From positions 9,240,501-9,304,500 of the forward strand of contig OY987273.1 of assembly GCA_963920665.1 (NCBI GenBank): DNA of 64,000 bases. The letters run 5' to 3'. The position numbers and the translations under genes are program-made. This DNA is from Straminergon stramineum. Taxonomy: Eukaryota > Streptophyta > Bryopsida > Hypnales > Calliergonaceae. Positions 1 to 11,634 of the stretch are shown piece by piece; within the stretch, counting starts at the first letter, position 1, and the number at the start of each line of letters is the position of its first letter. The notes under the pieces were generated by a model. That model made no database searches. It was not told where the DNA came from and was given only the letters and a program-made list of their open reading frames with translations.

Positions 1-146
1 TAGCCTTTGCCAAGGTCCTTTTGGCCCTCAAGGAGCCCTAACCATGGGCCAATGTCGCCACACTTTTCAAGTGACATGCATTGTGAAAGCATCACTCATT
101 CGTTTGGTTTGTGCTTAGTGTCCTTCTCCTCTGAGCTCTCGATTCT

Positions 147-908
147 ATGAAATGCTTGGGATCTTGGAAGATATGCCCCCCGGCCACGAATACAATTGAT
201 GGACCCTTCCTCTTGATCAAAGGCCATACCAGTTCCAGAATTTCTTGCATTGGAGGCAACCTCTCACGTGGGATTCAATTGATTGCCGACAGGGATTGTA
301 TGAGGAGTCTAGAGCTAGTGGATCCTTTCATGTGGATGATTGTTAATAGAGAGGTGGAGTTGCGGGCCCGGGATATTGAAGATGGCGAGGCTCATGAATT
401 GTTTTGTTGCAACATGGGGGGCCATTGGAGTGTGCAACACAAGAAGTTTTTTTGGTTTCCTGACAAAGAAGTGCGAAAAGGGCCCAAAAAAACTTGGGTA
501 GAGGTGGAGCATGCTCAAGAGTTCAATGAGCAATACGGGGCTTATAATCACACTTTGATTGGTAGGGCCCTTTTCTTGTCAAAGTTGGAAGAAGCTACCA
601 AAGTTTGTGCTCTTGTTGAAATAGATGGAGAAATAACTATATGGCATTCATTTGTGGAGGTAGCTGGGGCATTTGACAAGAGGATAGGTAACATCATAGC
701 TGAATGGAGGGGGTTTCTATTCGCCGATTTTCGACCAATAGGGTTACCCATCAAAGGTAATGACGAACAAGTCAATGTCTTTGTAGATTGAGTGAATGTT
801 GCATTGAGGGCCTTGAAGGTTGAAGAAGTAGATTTTTCTCCAAAGCGAAGCTCAAAATGGAAGAGAGAGGATGACGATGACGATGACCACTCTCCGAAAA
901 CCAAATGA
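147..908 (+). pseudogene. Unrecognised ORF, one in-frame stop
   Basis: An ATG-started frame of 214 codons ends at TGA 789-791, and the same frame then runs 38 more codons to TGA 906-908. The part after the stop still looks coding: it is lysine/arginine rich and ends in a run of seven aspartates, like an acidic nuclear protein tail. The first part has mixed composition with no membrane segment or motif I can name. An in-frame stop at 132-134 precedes the ATG, so the start at 147 is the only one available without an intron. I do not recognise the family. In this setting it is most likely a transposon-borne or captured ORF that has decayed; a spliced host exon is the alternative. Confidence 0.4.
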
Positions 909-1220
909 CAGTTTACAGCGGTGGATATGGAGGTTAGATCCGGAGGAGGTGTTGTCTACAGTCATGGGCCAAATACTCAACGAATGAGTGCAAGACTTTT
1001 GGTTAAGGAGGGGCCATCTCACGATTTAGGAGAGGGTAGTGGTTCTTAAATATAAGAGAGGCTTTCTTTATTTTATCATGTTTAAATGTTTAATAGTATA
1101 GAAGTATACCAATGAGTATGGCTTGAATGTTATAAGGGTTGAGTACTACTAGTAATTCATTGTACTTATGATGAATTTTGATTTGTTTTGAAGTTCTTTA
1201 CATATCCAAATATGAAATAT

Positions 1221-1256
<36 letters not shown>

Positions 1257-1805
1257 CTTTGAATTAATCATTTGTTTTGAATAAGTTCATGCTATGGTGA
1301 TTTATGAAGGACAGCTTTTTGTGAAGTATGTTTTTTTCATGCTCATCTAGAAATTTTAAATTATAAGACCCTTTGACAAAACAACAATTTTCTGAAATCT
1401 CCTCATTGACTCATTCCATCCATAAATCCATATTTTGTCCCACATCTCTTGAAGCATTGAACATTTGAACATGACCTACCCCGCCCGTCCACCCGTTCGC
1501 CGCGGAATCAGCCGACGTCGGATTGCATGCTTTGTAGATTCAAAAATGGTCTCCAACGATTAGGCCAGTTTGGGAGACTATAACTGTAGGAAAGAAGTCA
1601 TTTGAGAGCAATCTTGAAAACTGAACGCTAAGATTTCCAAGGGCTAGGAGCTGCAATTTTTGTGTCCCTTGCTTGGTAATGTATAGCTCAGTGGACGGGA
1701 GGGCCTTGATTTTCAAGGCTTTGTGCACTCATTTTTTATTATATTTGGACATTGTCCATCCGGTCTTCACATTTTGAATTTGATTCCAATATACGGAATT
1801 AAAAT
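909..1805. other. Non-coding gap with a TA microsatellite and a GC-rich patch
   Basis: No coding frame can be supported. It holds an alternating TA run (about 1218-1256) and, at 1481-1521, a GC-rich patch with CCCGTCC-type motifs ending in the perfect 10-bp palindrome CCGACGTCGG (1512-1521). A similar patch lies at 5600-5720, on the other side of the hAT gene. Confidence 0.6.
1218..1256. repeat. (TA)n microsatellite
   Basis: About 40 bp of nearly pure TA dinucleotides, interrupted once by TACA. Confidence 0.85.
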
Positions 1806-3992
1806 TTGTGCCTTGCCACTATGAGCAAAGATTGGTCTAGTTGGTATGGTACCCCATCAATCGATAAGGTAAAGTGCAAGGCTTGCAACTCAGTGTTTGC
1901 GAAGAAGATAAGCCATATGTTGAGCCATTTAGGATATGAAGGCCCATCAGGTGTTCGTGATACAAGAGTGAGTCTTTGTTTGCAATTGACGCTAGATGTT
2001 CAAATCCTATTTCTTTGATTTAATGGGGCATTCCCGCAGAGACCGATCATTGACAATGTAGATGTTGGTAGCATGCGTATGGTCGTTCGCAATTTTTCAA
2101 ATGAGAGGAATATGGCGCGTTCTACTCAAAAGGACTCATGCGTAGTACTAGTAGAATTTGTTGGTGTAGGATCCAAAGTAAACCGAACTACAAAAACATC
2201 CAGTGATCGTGACACTCTAAGGGCATTAGGCAGTAGACCTCAAAGACAGAGTAGTCTAGTGGATGGCTTTGATTCCGCAGCAAAATGCAATTTGAATGCA
2301 GTGTGGGCCTATTTCTTCTATGTGGCAAACATACCATTTGTTGTAGCTCAAAATACGGCATTTAAAGAAGTAGTGAAAAAAACAACCGAGTACCGTGGGC
2401 CCTATGCTCCACCATCATATCATGATTTATGCCATAAATTGCTTGATCAAGCAAAGACCGACATCAAGACAAAGCTTCATAGTCGGACCGAAGATAGCAT
2501 TCGGAAGTTTGGAGCAACATTGTCTATTGATGGATGGAGCTCGGTTACCAATTGACCATTGATAAATGCAATGCTTGTATCTTTTGCAGGTGAGTAATTT
2601 CTGGGATCGGTGGATACAAGTGGAATCGAAAAGAATGCTCCTTTTTTGGCCTTTGTCTTGGAAAATTTTATAGAACAAGTAGGCCCCACAAATGTTGTGC
2701 AAGTGACTGCAGACAATGCTCCTGTAAATCCGATAGCATGGAATATGGTGTCGAGTAAATATCCGCACATTTTCTTTCAAGGTTGTGTCGTGCACGCCCT
2801 GAATTTGTTGCTTCAAGATTGGGGGAAGCAAGAATGGTTGAAGGACCTCGTGGAAAAGGCCCTAACCGTTGTGAAGTTCTTCAAATTGCGGCATATGCCG
2901 CTAGCTATATTTCAAAAGCACGAAACGAAGAATAGCTTATTGATGTCGGTGAAAACAAGATTTGCCTCCAATTTCTTCATGATTTCTCCTTTGTTGAAGG
3001 TCAAGGTTGGATTACAACAAAGTGTGGTGGATCCACAATGGGTAGAATATGTCCTCAAGTTACGGGACATGAAGAACGCAAAATCTCAAACGGAGTCTCG
3101 GGAGGTGAAGAAGACAATTTTAGATGAGCATTTTTGGGCCCATGCCACTAATTTCCGAGAATTGATGGCTCCTATGGTGTTTGGTCTACGTGATTTGGAT
3201 GCGAAGACACCATGCATGGGCAAGGTATTGCACATCATGGGGAATTTAGAGAAGCATGTCTTCTCTTTACGAAAAGAGCCCTTTGGTTTGTCCTTGGACT
3301 TAGCCATTTCTATCGAAAAGGCGTTTGGTAAGCGACGTGAAAGGGTAGAGACCGATCTATATTATGCAGGAGCTCTTTTGAACCCTTACCTTCTTCACGA
3401 TAAAGAACTTGTCAACAATCAATATGCAACAAACGCATGCAAGCGCGTTATCAAGAAAATATGTCAACCGAGAACTTATCCTGACGTAGTGAAGAAGTTT
3501 GTAGCATTTCGACACTGAGATCCTCCGTTCCATGACATGTTGGATCCGGCTAAGTAGAAATTGTCAGCACATGTTTGGTGGGATTTTGAGGGTGCATGTG
3601 GCAAGTTCATTGCTCCAATTGCAAAGAGGATTTTGGCCCAACCGGTGTCATTATCTTCATGTGAACGAAGTTGGAGTAGCTACTCTTTTGTTCACAACAA
3701 GTCTCGGAACAAGTTGAACCCACAGAGAGCAGTTGATTTGGTATATGTATACACCAATTCCAAAGTCATAGCCGCATCGAAGGAGAAGGATGAAAAGAAG
3801 TGGTACCATGACAACATGGAGTCCGAAGATTCAGAAGGGCCTATCTTGGAAGACGAGGATGATGAATGTATATTTGATGATAGAGATGTTGTGAATTATG
3901 ATATGTACAATTCTGACGAAGAAATGTTTGAGACTCCTAATCAAAACAATGAAGACTTCGGAGTCGCAGATGGAGACATGTATGAGTTTTGA
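1806..3992 (+). pseudogene. hAT transposase (BED finger, DUF659-like core, C-terminal dimerisation domain), decayed
   Basis: Exon 1 (1806-1967) has a BED-type finger: tryptophans, then VKCKACNSVFAKK and a following His (HMLSHL). A 72-bp intron (GTGAGT at 1968, CGCAG at 2037-2039) restores the same phase. Exon 2 from 2040 runs in one frame to TGA 3990-3992. It contains the hAT core (SIDGWSSVTN, then VDTSG, then VVQVTADNAPVN and HALNLLLQDWGK) and the C-terminal dimerisation region (CERSWSSYSFVHNKSRNKL, then residues matching the NP..A..LVY.Y pattern). The frame is cut by stops at 2553, 2595, 3516 and about 3552. hAT enzymes excise and insert DNA in the nucleus with 8-bp target duplications; neither those nor terminal inverted repeats could be located. 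The order and total length (about 640 codons) are right for a plant hAT. It cannot make a full enzyme. Confidence 0.88.
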
Positions 3993-4382
3993 TCAAATGA
4001 GGATGATTGCGGTCTTGATATGATGTACCTTCGATAGCTAGATTTGTGAATGGAACCGGATTCATGAGTAGTAGAAATCTTCTACCAAACATAGAGGATA
4101 CATATGTAGAGATAAGGGAAACCAATAGGACAACGGTTGCGAATGATGGGAGTCTTGAAAAGGATGAAGTGATTTCCATTTCCGATGCTCCATCCCCAAT
4201 AATGGCAGTAGAAAAAAAATGACCAACATGAAGACAAAAGAGGATGTGAGGTGAACGTTGAAATGAACGTGTCCAATGCAATTGTTGCATCAATAGTGGT
4301 ATTGGCAAGCAAGAAATGTGGGGAAGTAAATATTGGAAATGCCAAACTATAGAAAGTACAAGACAATGTTGAAACACGTTCG
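3993..4382. other. Gap after hAT gene
   Basis: No convincing coding frame, RNA or repeat seen. It may be 3' UTR or internal DNA of the hAT element. Confidence 0.5.
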
Positions 4383-5062
4383 ATGGAGTCAGGCAACCTA
4401 ATTTTTGTCAACAATGGTGTTGGCAAAATGCACCTTATGGAAGATTCTCCTGAACCACCATATAGCACTCCTCTATGTGCACTACTTATAAGCGATGCCA
4501 TGACATTGGATGGTTCAAGGAAATCACAGCTTGGAAAAAGACATTTGTCTCCTACAAAAGAGATGGGTTCCAGAGGCAATCCAAGTCGAACCATTTTATC
4601 ATGTACCGATGATGATAAAGATGAGACATTGGCTTCAATGTTTATTCAACATTGGGGCCATCCACCACGCCATTCCTTGAAATCATTAGGCCAAACATTG
4701 CAGTATTTGAATGCAATGCAGTGAGTTATTCAAGGAGCGCCAAAAGCAAAGATATCTTAGGGTGAAGACTCCATTAAAGCTCGTAAAAAAAAATAATGCA
4801 ACCTTTTGCTACCTCTCTAAGCAAGAGACTGAATGTGGATAGAACCCTACTTGATACCTATCAAGTTTCTTCAAAGAAGAAAATGAAAACAATCCCTAGC
4901 CTTAAGGAAGGTATTGGTAAGGCTATATTAAGAGCCAAAATGGAGAAGAAGACTAGTAGATCAATGAGATCATTCACATCTACCCAAGTACAAAAAGGAG
5001 TGAAAATTGTACAATCTTCATCAAACGACATGGAAGAGACATCTAGCGATGAAGACGACTGA
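4383..5062 (+). pseudogene. Two short unrecognised ORFs downstream of hAT transposase
   Basis: An ORF at 4383-4724 (113 codons) and, in another frame, one at 4796-5062 (88 codons) follow the hAT gene on the same strand. The second is lysine/serine rich and ends in an acidic tail (EETSSDEDD), like the end of a nuclear protein. Together they could be one broken gene with a frameshift at about 4725-4795, either an accessory hAT ORF or a captured fragment. No family is recognised. Confidence 0.25.
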
Positions 5063-7656
5063 TGGGGAACTAGATGTGATAGTAGCAGGGCTGAGGTGAA
5101 AGGAGATAGTGATTACAAGCCTTAGAGATTCAAGGAATGTAGGCTTAGGTGTTTAGGTGCTTATGATACATTGAACATGTAATGGCAATTGATTGTCTGA
5201 AGCTTCCATTGCAGTTGGAGTTTCCTTATTGATGTTGAAAATATGATTATTTTTTTTTAATTGCAAAACCAAGAAGAAGTCCCCCCAAAATTGATTGTGT
5301 TCCTCTTTCTTTGTATGAAGCATGATACATTGCAAGATACCTATATAATGCAACAATTTTGACTTCATGATTGTCATAGAATTATAGATTTGGTAATTTT
5401 CAAGGTGAAGAGAATGTTGAATTTTTTTTTAATCCTTTCCCTTGATAATTCATAATTGAAATTATAGTATACAATTTCTTTGGTTTAGTACACTACAAAG
5501 GATAGTCCATAACTCCATATGTTATTGTAAAAAGCATTCAAGGATTCAAAGTTTATTTGAAGGAGTTGAAGCTTTGTATTAAAAAACTAGCCACTAGCCA
5601 TCCGCCTGCCTGCCCGTCCGCCCGACCGCATTTACCCAGGGTAAATTTGTGGTCAGTGTTTTTTACCTACCGGAGACGTAGCGTCCACAGGGTCCGAATA
5701 GCCGGACGTTCGGACGTCCGATTTTTGGACACGATTTTGCCTAGGACGTTTACTTTTGTCAACCTTGGTTTTAAGAAACAAGAAATCGAAAGACAATAGT
5801 AGATACATGTTCTATAATTGATGGCAATTACATGTCCCTCCAAACTAACTAATATGGACGTCACAAATGCCTAAAAATTTGAACTTGGCAAAACAGCACT
5901 GTCAATCTCTCACACTCATGAAAACTTCCCTTTTCTCGATACTTCCATAGGTGATGCATGTTAGTTTAAAAAAAATAGCAACATGAACATAGAAATCTAG
6001 AAGCTTAGCTATCGTACCTCATAATGAGAAGAATTGAGAAGAAAATTTTCAAACAACACAAAGTAGAACTTGCAGTAGCATCAGCGTTTCAGATGTGCAA
6101 GATTAGATGTTCGCAATGTGAGATTTGTAGGATACAAATACAGGTCTAGTTGCAGCAAAGTCCTCCTTACAAGCACTACCTGGAAATATGGCCACCAATT
6201 AATGCTCTTGGGGCCCACCATCGGCAAAAGCACCTCCATCATCACAGTTGCCAAAATTAAACCTACTTTAAACTACAATGAACTTGGAGTTAACATGCAC
6301 TTCACACTCTTGACTTGAAGAAGACTGAAAATGGACTACCAAGAGTATCACAACGCAGTGCTACAGGGGTTAGGTGCATACTTGGCATTCTTGTGGAAAT
6401 GTTTGTCGGACCTTCGCGGATGACCTCAACAGCTACAAGTAGCCTCGGCCGTTGCATATTGTTTGCTCAGATGTTAAATCTTGGTGTACTTAGCTTTTCT
6501 GATGATGCATTTGGTCTTCAAGAAATGTTGTTTAAGAGACAACATGTGCAGGTAATTTGTCTTCATAGTAATCTAAAGTATTGTAGCTCCTCGAAGGAGC
6601 TCTTGACGATCTTGTGGGGACTATGCTACTGTGTTTGGGGATCAACGGCTTAGAGTTGAATTGGGGTGCTTTGTCATCTTGTGGTTGCTCCAAGTACCGA
6701 ATCTCAATACTTTTTCAACCCAAATTTGTTGTATCGGAGGCAATTTAAGATTCATTTGACACAATGCAAACTTGTAAGCTTCTACTTGTATTTTCTTTTC
6801 TCTTTGATACATAATTTGGGTGTCATTTGGGGGTTGCATGGGATGTATATTGGAATTCAGTCGCCTATTAAGGAGCATGATGAGTTTCAAAATATTTTAA
6901 TTACTCTACGCCTATGAAGATACTAGTACAAAGCATACGCTTAAACTTCTATGCGGTAGGGCCTAGGACTGACCAAAGAATATGCTCATAAGATTTGCAC
7001 AACTTTAGATTTATGGTATAGTAGTTGTTAATTTGGTAACTTTGGAGTGTTCAAGGAAGTCCTTTGAATCTTGTAGAAATTGTCATCGCAACTACATGAG
7101 TAGGAATCCTATCTTGTTTTCTCAATTCACACTTCATCTTGCACCCTAGAAGATGTCATTTTGAGACGTACCACAAGCACAACAACGATAGATGAAAAGA
7201 ATAGTCTCAAAGTCAAGGGTACGTTAATTGTATGTAGTCTCAATCAACATCACCGTTTAATCATATGTAGTCTTCTAGTTTCCATTAGTCTTTGTCTATA
7301 TACATCTTCGTTTCCTAGTTCCGGCTGCAAAACAATTCAAACGAAGACTGTTCATAGAATGGTTTGTAAAATATTAGGTTTTGGAAATCAATTGTCAAGT
7401 ATTTGGAAGTCATGCACCGAAAGTTAGGTAAAGGACCTTTGCTTACTTAGCATGCATAATCAAATTAGAAGTTCATCAATTCGAAGGAAGGTACAGAAGT
7501 GAAAGATTGTTGTAGTTGCAGCAGCTTAAGTAAAATAAGATCTTCCAAAATCTGTACCATTGTTGAAAGCAATCCTTTGCAAATCTAGTTGGTAACTAGG
7601 TGGGTATGTGCACTTGAATAGCAAGCTTAGAAATTTCTGTCTTGTATGGTTGGATA
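5063..7656. other. Largely non-coding gap with GC-rich palindromic patch at 5598-5735
   Basis: The stretch is mostly AT-rich. At 5600-5630 there is a CCGCC/CCCGTCCGCCCG patch, followed at 5702-5720 by CGGACGTT and then the perfect palindrome CGGACGTCCG (5711-5720). Short open frames at 6118-6318 and 6315-6653 have no recognisable motif and shift frame repeatedly, so I do not call them genes. Confidence 0.5.
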
Positions 7657-7862
7657 CACTAGAAGAAAACTGGGTCGATTTCAATGTAATCAACCCAACG
7701 CTAAGTACAGTTTTGTGCCCAAAAATGCAAAAACTCTTTTGGCCACAACGCAGTTTTCTGAAAACTACGTTGCGGACAAACCCAATTTTTGTGTATTTAG
7801 ACAGAAAACTACATTTTGCGTCAAGTTGATTACGTTGAAATCAACCCAATTTTCTTCTAGGG
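7657..7862. mobile_element. CACTA-type MITE, 206 bp
   Basis: It begins CACTAGAAGAAAACTGGG and ends with the inverse (CCCAATTTTCTTCTAGGG; the final TAGTG is mutated to TAGGG). The terminal inverted repeat covers about 28 bp including GATTTCAA. The 3-bp duplication ATA flanks it (7654-7656 and 7863-7865), as expected for CACTA elements. The inside is a long imperfect hairpin with ACTACGTTGCG-like segments and has no coding capacity. Confidence 0.85.
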
Positions 7863-7865
7863 ATA

Positions 7866-10090
7866 CCTCTAGATTTACACTCTCAATTAACGACATGCAT
7901 CAATCTCGAAGAATTCAAAAATATGCTATGAAAGTTGTTTTTGTTTAGTTGTATGTCATGATCCAAGTGACAAAATCGGTGCCAACCTTGTAGTTCAAAG
8001 TAATCGTCTATTGAGATAAGAATGTAAGGTCACTTTAAACCAAGTTCGTTTCAATGAACGATGTCTTCAGGAAATGAAATGTGGGATTCCAATTGCTCCC
8101 ACACCACTTGCAATGAGGATATATAGTGAGAAGTTCAATTTTGTATTGCATTCTTCATTGCAAGTGTTGTGGCCTTCATATGCCATGTTTATTTTTAGTC
8201 TATTGATGTCCATAAAAAACAGTTGTACATTTGATGAACCTATTTTTTGTTGTGATGGATTCAATGAGAGAATGGTGTTTGAAAAGTGAATTTAGCAAGC
8301 AAAACATGTGTACATTTATATCTACATGAGTACAATTGATTAACCCTCCAATTAAATAGCCGAGGGGTAGTCCAAATTTTCAAAATTGGTAAGATGTATT
8401 TTAAGATGTAATTCAACTTTGAAGAATACTTCAATGATGACTTCCTCATAATATTTAAAAAATTAGTTACATGAATGATGTTGGCAAAATTAGATGAACT
8501 AGTGTAAAAACCATTGTTTTGTAGTAAAATTTGATCACGCAAATGCAAACATCCTTAACAAATTCATCGTAGATGGAAAATTATAAATTAAAAAAAATCC
8601 CCTTTAAGTTTAGAAGGTTAAGTTTCAATGAGAGTGACTTATGAAGATTTTAATTTCTCTTTCATATTCCTATCGTTTTTGATAGTTTCCTTTTTTGAAG
8701 TGAGAAGGTTAATTTCTTGAACGATGTGTACCAATAACTATATAGTGATTAATAGAGAATGTGAACATCATAGTCTTTAGATGCTACACCATACATATAT
8801 GAAAAAACTAATATAATAGTGGTACAAACAATTGAGGGATGGAGAAAACTAGTTTTTTTTTTATTCGTATTTGTTTGCATATATTTCTTGTTCCAAATTT
8901 GAAATCTTGGTCATCTAGGGGCTTAAAGGTTGGCATATGGAAGGGGGTAGTGAGGGTAAACAATGTGTTGTACTACTTTCTCTGCAAATTTGACCGCATC
9001 CTATAAAGTATAGCAACATCAAGTTGTGTCCTTTTTTGGAGTATGTCATCAATGTCTTCATGGTGTCTATGTATAGAGACAATTTTTTTTAGTGGTTTTA
9101 GATATCAAAGTAGAATATATATCCATGAAATGATTGAAGATGCCTAATGTGTTGGTAGCATTTTGGAATTCTTTAGGATACAATAAGTATTTTTTAGCTT
9201 GTCCATGTATTGACCGGATAGGAATTCAAGAAGGTGCAAGGGGTATTTGTTTATTTCATATGAGCGGGTTGTTAGACAAGTTACATGATAATTTGTAGTG
9301 GATGTATTCATTTTCACTTCGGTTATTATTTATGAATGCAAAGGAACTCATATTATAAATGTATAGTAAGTTCTATTCCTTCAGAGTAGGACCTTCATGT
9401 GGTGATCGACCATTTTGTGAAAGCCAATCAATGTAATGTCAAAGAATTGTTGTTAATTGGAGACCCTATGCGAATAATGGCATCATGTATAGTTTGCACT
9501 ACATAGGTGAGTATGGAATTTTTGTACCATTGAAAAGAAAATCTTGGCAACTAATTTCATGTGGTCTTTTACTAGAAACATTTTAGTCATATTTGGTGGA
9601 GAGAGTCTTTGGAGGCTACAAGTCACTTGTTCTTGTTATTGTTTTGCCTTACTTACAAAATTGCAGAAGAGGAATTTTAGTTATTTGTCGGGTCATGGCC
9701 TTTATTTGATGTAAGCCATGAATGATGTGCATTGACAGTTAGTTAGTATGCAATTTTGCCCCCTCCACTAAAAGTGTTTTTCAAAAGAAGTGGATGCATA
9801 CATTTGCAAAGGTTAGGAAATTTTAATGGTGTTATGTATTATCTCTTCTCAATAATTTTTTCAATGAATAATACATTTCCATATGAGAAATGTATTTGGC
9901 ATTATTCAGCTTGCCAACAATGGAAGAGCATGATGCCAATAACATTAGAATTAAAGTTTTTAGAAAGCCTTATGAATTTCATCTGAAACTTAGCTTACGT
10001 AATTTTTGAAAGTCTTGTATTTTTTTTTGTTATTTGAATCTTTGGTAATGTGGAATTGGAGAAGGTATTTTGCGTCAAGTATAGGAATTG
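7866..10090. other. AT-rich non-coding gap
   Basis: I see no supported gene, RNA or long repeat. Short frames on both strands lack motifs. Confidence 0.5.
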
Positions 10091-10099
10091 CTTGAGTTA

Positions 10100-10215
10100 T
10101 ATTACCCCAATTATATGACTTTGCATAGTCATGTGCCTCTAGTCATATGACTTTGCATAGTCATGTGCCTCTAATCATATGACTATTGGTTGTCATATGA
10201 CTTGCAATAGTCATG
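10100..10215. repeat. CACTA 5' subterminal repeats
   Basis: Four inverted ATATGACT/AGTCAT pairs are spaced about 33 bp apart, including two near-identical 33-bp units (TCATATGACTTTGCATAGTC followed by ATGTGCCTCTA). In CACTA elements such clustered short motifs are the binding sites of the element's own DNA-binding protein; here that role is inferred. Confidence 0.7.
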
Positions 10216-10377
10216 TATATAGTAGAATGTGGGAACTCTGGAAAGTCATTAATTTATTGAGTCTTTCAAAATTCATGCGTCGTGTATGACCATTAATTGT
10301 AGAGGATGTCTGAAGTGGATATGCAAAGCTTGGAGCATCTACGATTATGACAAGAAGAAGAGATTCAAGCGGACGCC

Positions 10378-10503
10378 ATGCGTCTTTTGAAGTATCCATG
10401 CCCATGCATGGAGTGCTCGGGAGGGAAAGTACTAGACAAAAGCACCATTCGAAAACATCTTCAAAGCAAGAAAAGGGACCCTACTTTCGCAGCCTCTATC
10501 TTG
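10378..10503 (+). pseudogene. CACTA transposase N-terminal exon (Transpos_assoc-like)
   Basis: The frame reads MRLLKYPCPCMECSGGKVLD followed by KSTIRKHL and a phenylalanine. This matches the PCPC..C...V..HL...GF pattern of the transposase-associated domain that opens TNP2-type proteins. The exon ends at a good donor (GTAAGA at 10504). The likely acceptor is TTTGTGTAG at 10601-10607, giving a 104-bp intron. No ATG lies upstream in frame after the stop at 10348-10350, so 10378 is the only start in this exon. It lies directly upstream of the SET segment. Confidence 0.6.
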
Positions 10504-10607
10504 GTAAGAAATTAAGAAAAAACAATTTTTCTTTACAAAAGGAGTTTAGATATGCGCATGTGTACCCTGTGTTTTCATATATATGAAAATTTTCATGATT
10601 TGTGTAG

Positions 10608-11270
10608 GCCTTGTGGAGACCATATGTGAAAGTTGCATGTATGGCATTGCTACGAAGGTTTTTGAGAGAGGAACTCACTTCAACTGACAATATGTTGGAA
10701 AGAGAATCTGCGAGAATTTTAGCTTTGGAGAAGTAGAGCATGAGTGTGTTTGATGGACAATGGTGTAATGAGCCCATCCCGAAGCTAACACAATTGTCCT
10801 ATTGGAATAGAAATTGGGATGTGAGGGTATCGAACTTCCCTTTCATGGGTTGGGGTCTTTTTGCACTCCAAGCCACTAGAAAGGGGGAGGAATTGCTTCC
10901 CTTTGTAGGACCACAATACGCAATGTTGGAATACAAAACTATGCACAAGGCAAGACCTTGCATGAAGTCGTATGTGATGCAAATTGAGCCAGACCTGTAT
11001 ATAGACGGAGATGTACTAAAGGAAAATGTTGTCGGCTTTATTAATAGATCCCTAGGTCGCGAGGACATAGGAAATGTTGTATGGGAATTCCGCATGTTGC
11101 CCTAACCATGGAAGACTTTGGAATGGGGATATGTAATTACACTAGCATCAAGGGACATTTCAATTGGAGATGAATTGCATGCACACTATTATGTCAATGG
11201 AAAAGTATATTGTCATATGAGTCCGTATAGTTTTCTTTTTTTTGTAACTAGGGTAAATCATATTGTGTGA
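10608..11270 (+). pseudogene. SET-domain ORF inside CACTA element
   Basis: One frame begins after the acceptor AG at 10606-10607. It contains GWGLFALQATRKGEELLPFV (the SET N-box), EPDLYIDGDV, VVGFINRSLG followed by NVVWEF (the FINHS..PN region) and, further on, GYVITLASRDISIGDELHAH then YY (matching A.RDI..GEEL...Y). TAG at 10734-10736 and TAA at 11103-11105 interrupt it; the frame closes at TGA 11268-11270. SET domains transfer methyl groups from S-adenosylmethionine to lysine, usually on histones. The NHS motif reads NRS, so activity is doubtful even if restored. It is either part of the transposase polyprotein or a captured gene. The SET identity is strong from motif order; the substrate is unknown. 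Confidence 0.75.
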
Positions 11271-11634
11271 GATATGATGAGAAGGTGTCACTTACAATTG
11301 ACAATGGTAATGTTTTTCCCCAGAAGTCCCAACATTACATACATAGTCATTTTTAAAATGAAAAGTCAGAATGTGAATTATTTTTATAAAAAGGAAGGCA
11401 GAATCATTTCCATAAGGGACTCCACTCATAATAAGGATGATCAAACAATATAGAGCATATGGAAATAATATGGTAACTTGCAAGGATTTTGCATGATGAA
11501 GTTGACAAGTATTGTGTATGTGTACATGCCACAAATAGGTCATTACATGATGACTACACTCGAGTGGATCTCCATTCCTGAAGACGACGGAGTTTTTAAG
11601 GAAGGCAACACTTGTAGAGCCTTCTCAAAATGTT
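11271..11634. other. Link between SET segment and TNP2 region
   Basis: No firm coding frame. A short reading (EWISIPEDDG, about 11560-11600) could be an exon between the SET and TNP2 parts. Confidence 0.3.

Noticed and set aside
315..904. Minus-strand ORFs opposite the 147-908 frame
   Set aside because: Low-complexity shadow translations; the plus frame has more protein-like composition.
6118..6653. Two adjacent ORFs as a gene
   Set aside because: No motif, frame changes within a few hundred bases and no supporting context.
10347..10586. 79-codon ORF over the CACTA first exon
   Set aside because: It is an out-of-frame shadow of the exon that reads MRLLKYPCPCMEC.
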